Part shown: positions 52,595 through 64,000 of the stretch, piece by piece
How the letters are laid out: every line of letters starts with the position of its first letter
How positions within the stretch are numbered: position 1 is the first letter of the stretch
NCBI GenBank assembly: GCA_018388625.1
Contig: CP074402.1
Coordinates: 2,170,001-2,234,000 of the forward strand
Length of the DNA: 64,000 nucleotides
Source: Nocardiopsis eucommiae
GTDB lineage: Bacteria; Actinomycetota; Actinomycetes; Streptosporangiales; Streptosporangiaceae
Direction: 5' to 3'
Notes under the pieces: generated by a model
What the model was told of the DNA's origin: nothing
Databases searched by the model: none
What the model saw: only the letters and a program-made list of their open reading frames with translations
Position numbers and translations under genes: made by a program

Positions 52595-54010
52595 TCAGCA
52601 CGCGCTCTCCTGTTTCTCGGCGGTGACGCCGCCGAGGTCGTCGGTGATGGACAGGTCACTCCCGGAGGAGGAGCCGCCGAAGCCCTCCCAGTCCGATCCG
52701 GCGACGAGTTCGAGGGTCTGTTCCAGGCCCTCGGCCTCCTCGGTCTGGGCGTTGGTGAGGCTGTCCGCGAGCAGCTTGGCCGCGGCCTCGTCCCCCGGAC
52801 CGTGGTAGACGGTGGTCGCGTCGGGGGCGCGTTGGTCGGGGTTGCCCGTGCCGGTGACCACGAAGCCCTCCTGGACCAGGACGGCCTGGATCTCCAGGGC
52901 GAGGCCGTCGATTCCGGTGTTGTTGGCGATCTCGACCGAGACGTCACCGGGCTCCACGGAACTCTCACCGGGCCCTCCGTCATCCTCGTCGTCGCCGTCG
53001 CCGCCGAGGTCCTCGCCGTTGTTGATCGCCTCGAACAGGGCCGGGGCCGCGTCACTCATGATGATGCGGTTCTCGTCGGCCGGGTGGGCGCCGTTGGGAA
53101 CCGTGACGAACTGGACCCGGTCCAGGTCGACCTCACGCATCGAGATCGCGATGTCGGCCATGGTGTCCACCGTCAGCTCCTCGTCGGTGGTGATCGAGTC
53201 CGTGACGGCGCCCAGGAACCGGGTGATGGTGACGGGGCTGGTCATCACGTCACTGCTCAGCACCTCGCGGAGCATGGCGCCCATGAACTCCTGCTGGCGG
53301 TCGATCCGGGACAGGTCGCTGCCGTCCCCCTGGGCATAGCGCGAGCGGACGAAGCCGAGCGAGTCCTCACCGTCCAGGGTCTGGAGCCCGGCGTCGAGCA
53401 CTAGGTGCGCCTTGGGGTCGTCCACCGGCTCGGGGATGCACATCTCGACGCCGCCGATGGCGTCCACCATGTCCTTGAAACCGACGAAGTCCATCATCAG
53501 GAAGTGGTCCAGGTGCACACCCGTGACCTGCTCGACGACCTGCCACTGGCAGCCCACCCCGCCGAAGGTCATCACCGAGCTGATCATGCCCTCCTGCGGA
53601 CTCATGCCCTCGTAGCCCTCCGTCGCCTCGCAGCCGGGCAGGTCGACCATGAGGTCGCGGGGCAGGTTCACCAGGGTCGCCGCGCCGTTGTCCACGTTGA
53701 TGCTCGCGATGAGCATCGTGTCCGGCCTCGCACCCTCTGCGGCCCCGTAGTCGGCGTTCTCCCCCGAGCGCACGTCCGAGCCGATGACGAGGATGTTCAT
53801 GACGCCCTCGACGCTCGTGGGCCGGTCCCACTCGTCGGTGTCCACCTGGGCGGTCGTGATGTTGCCGACCAGTCCCTGGTACCAGCCGTAACTCAGCAGA
53901 CTCGCGATGATGACCAGCGCGGTCGCGACGCACGCGACCCACTTCCCCGTGGAAAGCCGCTGGGATGACGGACCCGACAAATCCCCGTCTCCTCTCTCGT
54001 CTCGACGCAA
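52595..54010 (-). CDS. LytR-CpsA-Psr (LCP) family cell-wall ligase
   Basis: 471-residue membrane-anchored protein. One N-terminal helix (KWVACVATALVIIASLLSYGWY), then the LCP domain with ILVIGSDVRSGEN, RPDTMLIASINVDNGAATLVNLPRDLMVDLPG and SRIDRQQEFMGAML, then a C-terminal LytR_C domain (VSVEIANNTGIDGLALEIQAVL). LCP enzymes attach teichoic acid, arabinogalactan or capsule polymers to peptidoglycan. A CCTGA tandem repeat lies just upstream, suggesting control by the neighbouring two-component system. Confidence 0.9.
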   Translation of the reverse strand: MRRDERGDGDLSGPSSQRLSTGKWVACVATALVIIASLLSYGWYQGLVGNITTAQVDTDEWDRPTSVEGVMNILVIGSDVRSGENADYGAAEGARPDTMLIASINVDNGAATLVNLPRDLMVDLPGCEATEGYEGMSPQEGMISSVMTFGGVGCQWQVVEQVTGVHLDHFLMMDFVGFKDMVDAIGGVEMCIPEPVDDPKAHLVLDAGLQTLDGEDSLGFVRSRYAQGDGSDLSRIDRQQEFMGAMLREVLSSDVMTSPVTITRFLGAVTDSITTDEELTVDTMADIAISMREVDLDRVQFVTVPNGAHPADENRIIMSDAAPALFEAINNGEDLGGDGDDEDDGGPGESSVEPGDVSVEIANNTGIDGLALEIQAVLVQEGFVVTGTGNPDQRAPDATTVYHGPGDEAAAKLLADSLTNAQTEEAEGLEQTLELVAGSDWEGFGGSSSGSDLSITDDLGGVTAEKQESAC

Positions 54011-54043
54011 CCGGGACAGCGTGTCAGTGGTTTCTGAGCGCTT

Positions 54044-54073
54044 CCTGAGGTCAACCTGAAGACGCCCCTCAGG
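54044..54073. promoter_or_regulatory. CCTGA tandem repeat upstream of the LCP gene
   Basis: CCTGA at 54044 and 54055 (11-bp period) and an inverted copy TCAGG at 54069. The second half reads CCTGAAGACG as in the site at 54864. Direct repeats with one-turn spacing are typical for OmpR/PhoB-family regulators. Confidence 0.55.
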
Positions 54074-54106
54074 TTGGTCGGGACCGTGTCGGTACGGGCT
54101 TCGGGG

Positions 54107-54804
54107 TCAGTCGTGGGGGCGAACGTCCTCGATCCCGGCGGAGACGTCGAGGATCACCTCGTAGTCCTGTCCGTCCGCCCCCGGACCAGGACGGACCACC
54201 CCGGCCCGCCCTCCTCGTCGCGCTCGACGGCGGTGGCGCGGGACCCCTCTCCGACCGCCCCCTCGGCAGCGGCGGAGACCTCCTCCCGGTCGGCCTCCCG
54301 ACGGGCTTCGGGGTCCTCCCACGGCGCGGGCCCGCCGTCGGCGTCCCGGAACTGCACTCCGTTGACGGTGAACACGCCCACCCCGTCGCGGGCCGCGTCC
54401 TCCTCGGAGCCGTAGCGCACCCCCAGCGTGACCTCGGTACCCTCCAGGGCGCGCAGCTCCTCCAGGATCGTGCCCGCCGTGCCGTCGCCGTCGAAGTCCT
54501 CCAGCACGGGATCGGTGAGCAACCACGCGCGAGGACCGAAGTCCACCCCCACCCCGGCGACGTACCAGTCCTCGGCGGCACCGCCGGAGCGCAGTTCACC
54601 GATCAGCTGCTCGAAGCCGTCGACCGGCCGTGACGTGCCCTCCCCGACCGGCGAGCGCAGCGTGGGGGCGCCGGTGAAACCGTCGAGCCGGATCGTCTCC
54701 ACCGCCAGGTCCGGGTCCTTGAGCACGACGTACCCGCCCGCGCCCAGGATCGACAGGGCCACCGCCGCGCACGAGACCAGGATCGTCGTGCGGTGTCGCG
54801 TCAT
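54107..54804 (-). CDS. Membrane-anchored PepSY-like protein, frame broken once
   Basis: N-terminus MTRHRTTILVSCAAVALSILGAGGYVVL is a signal anchor or lipoprotein-like signal with Cys. The body contains WLLTDPVLEDFDGDGTAGTILEELRALEGTEVTLGVRYG. The C-terminus, reached after a missing base in the C-run 54178-54182, reads ADGQDYEVILDVSAGIEDVRPHD, the PepSY-type ending. Corrected length is 232 residues. Extracytoplasmic PepSY proteins often accompany two-component systems as inhibitors or sensors; here it is divergent from one and shares its repeat element. Confidence 0.65.
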
Positions 54805-54863
54805 CGGTCCCTCCAACGGCGGGTGTCGAGAGCATCCATTGTCCACCAGCCCGATGATGGGAA

Positions 54864-54893
54864 CCTGAAAGCAGCCTGAAGACGGCTTTCAGG
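54864..54893. promoter_or_regulatory. CCTGA tandem repeat between PepSY gene and response regulator
   Basis: CCTGA at 54864 and 54875 (11-bp period) followed by AGACG, and inverted TCAGG at 54889. A 9-bp perfect inverted repeat CCTGAAAGC/GCTTTCAGG overlaps it. The site sits between the divergent start codons, 60 bp before the PepSY gene and 71 bp before the response regulator. Confidence 0.65.
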
Positions 54894-54964
54894 TTTCCTT
54901 CATCAAGGGCTCAGCTTCCAACGGCATGCTGGGCTGGTCCAGGGAAACGGGAGGGTTGCGCGCG

Positions 54965-55630
54965 GTGGCGATTCTGGTGGTGGAGGACGAGGAGGGCATC
55001 GTCTCCTTCGTCCGGCGCGCTCTGGAGAACGCCGGGCACACGGTGGTGACCGCCGCGGACGGTATCGACGGGCTGGTCATGGCGCTGTCGACCGACGTCG
55101 AGCTGGTCATCCTCGATCTGGGACTACCGGGCCTGGCGGGCGAGGAGGTCCTGCGCCGCCTCCGCCTGCGCCGTCCCTCGGTGCCGGTGATCGTGCTTAC
55201 CGCCAAGGACGCGGTCGGCGATCGGATCGCCAACCTCGACGCCGGGGCCGACGACTACGTGGTCAAGCCGTTCAGCGTCAACGAACTGCTGGCCCGGGTC
55301 CGCGCCAGGCTGCGCACCAGCGGTTCGGACCGGGCCGACGGCGTGACCGCCCGGGGCGTGACCCTGGACCTGGGGAGGCACACGGCCTTCGTGGACGGAG
55401 CCGTCGTCCCCCTGTCCGCGCGGGAGTTCGCCCTCCTGTCGGTCCTGCTCCACCACCCCAACCAGGTCTTCTCCCAGGCCCAGCTGCTCGACCTGGTCTG
55501 GGGCTACGACTTCGACGGCGCCTCCAACGTGGTCGAGGTCTACGTCAGCCAACTGCGCCGCAAACTCGGAGCGGACCGCATCGAGACCGTGCGGGGCGTC
55601 GGCTACCGGTTGAGCGGCGGCGAGGGGTGA
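54965..55630 (+). CDS. OmpR family response regulator
   Basis: 221-residue regulator. Receiver domain with acidic pocket VVEDEEG, phosphorylated Asp51 in LVILDLGLPG, Thr in VIVLTAKDA and Lys in YVVKPFS; then an OmpR-type winged helix (LDLGRHTAFVDGAVVPLSAREFALL to IETVRGVGYRLSGGEG). I prefer the GTG at 54965 over an ATG 39 bp upstream because it starts directly before the first beta-strand. The gene overlaps the kinase gene by 4 bp (GTGA). Confidence 0.9.
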   Translation: MAILVVEDEEGIVSFVRRALENAGHTVVTAADGIDGLVMALSTDVELVILDLGLPGLAGEEVLRRLRLRRPSVPVIVLTAKDAVGDRIANLDAGADDYVVKPFSVNELLARVRARLRTSGSDRADGVTARGVTLDLGRHTAFVDGAVVPLSAREFALLSVLLHHPNQVFSQAQLLDLVWGYDFDGASNVVEVYVSQLRRKLGADRIETVRGVGYRLSGGEG

Positions 55631-57000
55631 GCCTCACCCGGCGCCTGGTCCTCCGGGCCCTCATGGTGATGGTGCTGGTGGTCGGCGGTGTCACCGCCCT
55701 GACCCATGAACTGGTCCTCGTCTCGGGCCGTAACGACGTGGACGACCTGCTGCGGGAGGAGTCCGCGCTGCTGAGCGACACGTTGGGCGACCAACTGCCC
55801 GCCGCGGCGGGTCTGGACGGCATGGTGTCGGGGCCCGAGGCCGAGCGAGCGGCGCAGCGTGCGCTGTCGATTCGCCCCAGCGGCCCCCGGCACGTGTCGC
55901 TGGTGCACGTCGACGGGGTCCGTCTGCAGAGCACCGGCGGCCCCGCCGAGGTCGCCGGGCTGATGCGCGGTGACGACGCGCCCGTCTCCGCGCCCGGGGT
56001 CGCGCGCACCGTGGACACCGACGTCGGTCGGGTCCGGGTCCTGGACACCCCCGTCACCGACGCGGCCGACGAGAAGATCGCCGTCATCACCGTCGCCGCG
56101 CCGTTGGACACCGTCCAGGACACGGCCGCCACGGTCCTGCTGTTCACCGCCCTGGCGGGAGGCATCGGCATCGGTGGGGGAGGGGCCGCGCTGTGGCTGG
56201 TGGTGCGGCGCACCCTGGCACCGGTGCGGAAGGTGTCGGCGGCGGCACAGCGGATCTCACCGACCGACCTGGCCACCCGCGTTCCCGTCCCGGACACCGG
56301 GGACGAGATCGCGGAGCTGGCCACCGAGATCAACCGCATGCTCACCCGCATCGAGCAGGCGGAGACGGGACGGCGCCGCTACCTGGCGGCGATCTCCCAC
56401 GAGGTCCGCACGCCCCTCGCCGTCGCGGAGGGACACCTGGAGCTCCTGGGCGGCCCGGAGGCGGAGATCGTGCACGCCGAACTGGAGCGGTTGCGGCGCG
56501 TGCTGGAGGACCTCATGGCCGTGGCGCGCGGCGGTGACGGGATCGACGCCGACCGGGGTCCCGTGTTCCTGCCGGACCTGTTCGACGCCGTCCGGGCCAG
56601 GGTGGGGTCCCTCTCCTTCGCGCGGTCCGTGGTCTTCCATGAGGCCGCCCCGCAGGTCGTGCTCGGAGACGAGGCCCGGTTGGAGCAGTGCCTGATGAAC
56701 CTGGTCTCCAACGCGATCGACCACAACCCGCCGCACGTCGTCGTGGACGTGGCCACCAGGGTCGAGGGGGACACGGTGGCCCTGACCGTCACGGACGACG
56801 GGGACGGGATCGACCCGGACGTGCTCCCCCTGGTGTTCGAGCCGTTCGTGACGACCCGTCCCAACGAGGCGGGAGGGCTCGTCGGCCTGGGACTGTCGAT
56901 CGTGCGGTCCCTGGTGACGGCACAGGGCGGTGACGTGGACGTCCGGAGCGGTCCCGAGGGGACCACGGTCCGGATCCTCCTGCCCGTCGCCAGGGCCTGA
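55627..57000 (+). CDS. Sensor histidine kinase
   Basis: 457-residue membrane kinase with helices at about residues 8-30 and 168-194 flanking an extracytoplasmic sensor of 135 residues. HAMP domain follows (RRTLAPVRKVSAAAQRIS). Phosphorylated His258 lies in YLAAISHEVRTPLAVAEG, the N-box in CLMNLVSNAIDHNPPH, and G-boxes in DDGDGIDPD and GGLVGLGLSIV. GTG start inside the regulator stop codon. The signal is unknown; the neighbours (LCP ligase, PepSY) point to the cell envelope. Confidence 0.92.
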   Translation: MSLTRRLVLRALMVMVLVVGGVTALTHELVLVSGRNDVDDLLREESALLSDTLGDQLPAAAGLDGMVSGPEAERAAQRALSIRPSGPRHVSLVHVDGVRLQSTGGPAEVAGLMRGDDAPVSAPGVARTVDTDVGRVRVLDTPVTDAADEKIAVITVAAPLDTVQDTAATVLLFTALAGGIGIGGGGAALWLVVRRTLAPVRKVSAAAQRISPTDLATRVPVPDTGDEIAELATEINRMLTRIEQAETGRRRYLAAISHEVRTPLAVAEGHLELLGGPEAEIVHAELERLRRVLEDLMAVARGGDGIDADRGPVFLPDLFDAVRARVGSLSFARSVVFHEAAPQVVLGDEARLEQCLMNLVSNAIDHNPPHVVVDVATRVEGDTVALTVTDDGDGIDPDVLPLVFEPFVTTRPNEAGGLVGLGLSIVRSLVTAQGGDVDVRSGPEGTTVRILLPVARA

Positions 57001-57140
57001 CCGGGCCTCCCGGTGGGGTGGGGCACCGCTCCTGGGAGATTCGGTCACCTCCCTCGCGCACCCTCCGACAGCACGCCAGATCCGTGCGGTTGTGGCAAAC
57101 CTCGCGTCTGGCGACCCCCAGCGGCCCCTGGGGAGACGGT

Positions 57141-57161
57141 TTTTGTGGAGATCCCACAAAG
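57141..57161. promoter_or_regulatory. Candidate FasR operator before the acyl-CoA carboxylase gene
   Basis: TTTTGT-N9-ACAAAG, with extended dyad TTTGTGG...CCACAAA, 143 bp before the carboxylase start. Half sites and 9-bp spacing equal the dyad before fabD, and both are followed by GCCAC. Confidence 0.65.
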
Positions 57162-57293
57162 CCACGGCCACGGCATGAGCAATTCGGGACATTGGTGTAC
57201 TCCAGCTGATCCACCAAGCTAGAAGCAGGTGCAGGCGGCGCTCCGAGATCCGGACGTCGCCTTCTGCGTTGCAGTACTTGGGAGGGGCATTCG

Positions 57294-62775
<5,482 letters not shown>

Positions 62776-62783
62776 AAGGTACC

Positions 62784-62820
62784 GGAGCGGCCAGCCCCCT
62801 CTCCGGGGGCTGGCCGCTCC
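62784..62820 (+). terminator. Terminator of the carboxylase gene
   Basis: Perfect 16-bp stem GGAGCGGCCAGCCCCC/GGGGGCTGGCCGCTCC with a 5-nt loop, 9 bp after the stop codon. Confidence 0.9.
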
Positions 62821-62886
62821 CGCGTTCGTCGGCCGGTCCGATGAACAAGAGGAGATGGCGGACCGCACCGTCGCAGGTCAGTAACC

Positions 62887-63020
62887 GTGAGCCCCGCGCA
62901 CGCGGGGATGGACCGTCCATCAGCCACCGGGCCCTGATCCTGTCCGGTGAGCCCCGCGCACGCGGGGATGGACCGGGGATCGCGACGATCCGGGCGCGGA
63001 TCAACGCGTGAGCCCCGCGC
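62887..63020. CRISPR. Minimal CRISPR array (type I-E-like repeat), two repeats plus a half repeat
   Basis: Two identical 29-bp repeats at 62887-62915 and 62947-62975 with the palindrome CCCCGCG-CA-CGCGGGG, the form of actinobacterial type I-E repeats. Spacers are 31 bp (62916-62946) and 32 bp (62976-63007). A third copy at 63008 keeps only the first 13 bases (GTGAGCCCCGCGC) and then passes into other sequence. No cas gene is in the window. The odd 31-bp spacer may again reflect one lost base. Confidence 0.85.
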
Positions 63021-63303
63021 GCCCGTGGTGAGTGCCGACTTCAGGTAGCCGGGCCGCCCCTGCGACGTCACGATGACGCAGCGTCAGCCGGGCAGTTCGG
63101 TCGCGAGTCGGCGGGTGGCCTCGATGCCGTCCGGGCCGGGCAGCTGCAGGTCGAGCAGGGCCGAGTCCGGACGGACCCGCAGGGTCGTGGCCAGGGGCCG
63201 AAGCGGCCTGGCCGATCACCTCGAGGTCCTTTTCCAGGACAGGCGGCCCTACGACGGCGTCCCGGATGAGGTGTTCGTTGTCAGCTTCGAGCAGCCGGAT
63301 CAC
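63008..63303 (-). pseudogene. Response regulator remnant (NarL type), truncated
   Basis: Read from GTG 63303: VIRLLEADNEHLIRDAVV, then LEKDLEVIGQAAS, and in another frame RPDSALLDLQLPGPDGIEATRRLATELPG, a stop (TGA), and RCVIVTSQGRPGYLKSALTTGARG. This is a NarL/LuxR-type receiver domain with its phosphorylated Asp (LLDLQLPG). It has an in-frame stop where Cys or Ser is usual, a frame change and no HTH domain. It breaks off inside GARG, exactly where the half CRISPR repeat begins. Its start overlaps the kinase remnant stop (GTGA). Confidence 0.8.
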
Positions 63304-63690
63304 GTGGAGCCTCCGCGCAGCGGGACCGTGGCCTCCAAACGGAACCAGGCGCCTTCGTGGCGGGCTGTGACCCGGCCCCCGAACGCGCCCATCCGTTCGG
63401 ACATCGTGTTCAGCCCGGTTCCCTCGGTGGTCCGCGTGGGGATCCGACCCCGGCGGACCGGTCCACCACGGCACTGCCTAGGTCCGTGTGCACGGCCGTG
63501 GCGAGGAGGAAGGTGGCCGTGTTCAGCAGCGCGTCGAGGACGACGGCGACTTCCAGGCCTCCGGGCCGCCAGGTGATGACGGCCAGGCTGACCGCGAGCG
63601 TGAAGTACCAGAGCGACCGCGCCGCCATCGAGACCGCGGCAGGACGGGAGGCCTCCTCGCCGGGCACGCCGAGGTGGGGTTCGAGCACCT
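63300..63690 (-). pseudogene. Sensor kinase remnant
   Basis: The upstream end encodes membrane helices (MAARSLWYFTLAVSLAVITWRPGGLEVAVVLDALLNTATFLLATAV), like the N-terminal sensor of NarL-type kinases. Next to them, in another frame, is only the last part of the ATPase domain (GLNTMSERMGAFGGRVTARHEG, FRLEATVPLRGGST). The phosphorylated His region and most of the catalytic domain are missing, so an internal deletion has fused the ends. It forms a dead operon with the regulator remnant. Confidence 0.75.
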
Positions 63691-63802
63691 CCTGCTGGGT
63701 GCCGTGCCCTCGTCAGCGGCGGTCCCGAAGCCCGTTCCCTGATGGACGCCGGGCTGGGTCTGACGAAGGCGCGCGCCGCCGTCAGCGCCCTGGGGCCGCC
63801 GC

Positions 63803-64000
63803 CTAGGGTCCGCCCAGGAGGGTGGACACCCGCTCGGCCTCGGCGGTCAGGAGGGACCCCAGTTCCTCCACGCGGGCCTGGTCCAAGCGGTAGGCGGGGC
63901 CCACCACGCTGAGCACGGCGACGATTCCCGTGGCCGCGTGTACCGGGGCGGCGATGGCCATGACCTCGGGTTCCACGGTGGAGGTGGCGGCGGTGAACCC
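63803..64000 (-). CDS. IclR family regulator, C-terminal part
   Basis: The frame is open to the window edge and ends at TAG 63805-63803. It encodes 65 residues, beginning in TVEPEVMAIAAPVHAATGIVAVLSVVGPAYRL, the end of the IclR effector-binding domain (cf. GVCAIAAPV-type motif), and ending ELGSLLTAEAERVSTLLGGP. The DNA-binding part lies outside the window. Confidence 0.8.
   Translation of the reverse strand, partial: GFTAATSTVEPEVMAIAAPVHAATGIVAVLSVVGPAYRLDQARVEELGSLLTAEAERVSTLLGGP

Overview
The window is high-GC actinobacterial chromosome. The oxidative pentose phosphate cluster tkt-tal-zwf-opcA-pgl next to heme O/heme A synthase genes, a SufR-led suf operon and a fabD-fabH-acpP-fabF operon with a divergent fasR gene is the arrangement of Actinobacteria. 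Gene content and protein style suggest a filamentous actinomycete (Nocardiopsis-like is my guess; the window alone does not prove a genus).

Layout. 0-1 kb: end of a membrane protein gene and a VOC/glyoxalase-like gene. 1.4-5.4 kb: a secreted YD-repeat (RHS) toxin with a Hint self-cleavage domain, a C-terminal zinc-binding nuclease-like toxin and an overlapping candidate immunity gene. 5.9-6.8 kb: MerR regulator with its own operator-promoter. 6.8-13.5 kb (minus): pgl, opcA, zwf, tal, tkt. 14-18.6 kb: ctaB, a small membrane protein, PrsW protease and ctaA. 18.8-26.1 kb: accessory block (LysR regulator with divergent MFS exporter, small secreted protein, EamA exporter, ricin-type lectin, second MFS protein, inositol monophosphatase). 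26.2-35.1 kb: ABC exporter pair, divergent sufR-sufB-sufD-Rieske-sufC-sufS-sufU-sufT. 35.2-41.3 kb: iron-box-controlled DUF2470 protein, a large unknown protein, SGNH hydrolase, degenerate EAL-type protein. 41.4-46.6 kb: fatty acid synthesis operon and fasR. 46.8-54.8 kb: membrane protein, PhoD-like phosphatase, YjbQ, DUF3052, AhpE-type peroxiredoxin, tRNA-Val, tandem universal stress protein, LCP ligase, secreted PepSY-like protein. 54.9-57.0 kb: two-component system. 57.3-62.8 kb: one giant single-chain acyl-CoA carboxylase. 62.9-64 kb: two-repeat CRISPR remnant joined to a ruined two-component pair, then the end of an IclR regulator.

How the genes fit together. Several regulatory links can be read directly: a shared dyad in front of ctaA and ctaB; a shared TTTTGT-N9-ACAAA dyad in front of fabD and the giant carboxylase (candidate FasR sites joining malonyl-CoA supply to fatty acid synthesis); CCTGA direct repeats with 11-bp period beside the LCP and PepSY genes and the two-component system; a near-consensus iron box before the DUF2470 gene; and a SufR-type dyad plus an iron-box-like site before the suf operon.

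Important caveat. About 34 single-base losses, almost all in runs of G or C, break reading frames of otherwise normal genes, including essential ones (fabD, fabH, fabF). Restoring one base at each gives proteins of family-typical length. I treat these as probable consensus errors and annotate full-length genes, noting each break. The two-component remnant beside the CRISPR repeats is different: it has an in-frame stop and missing domains, so it is a true pseudogene.
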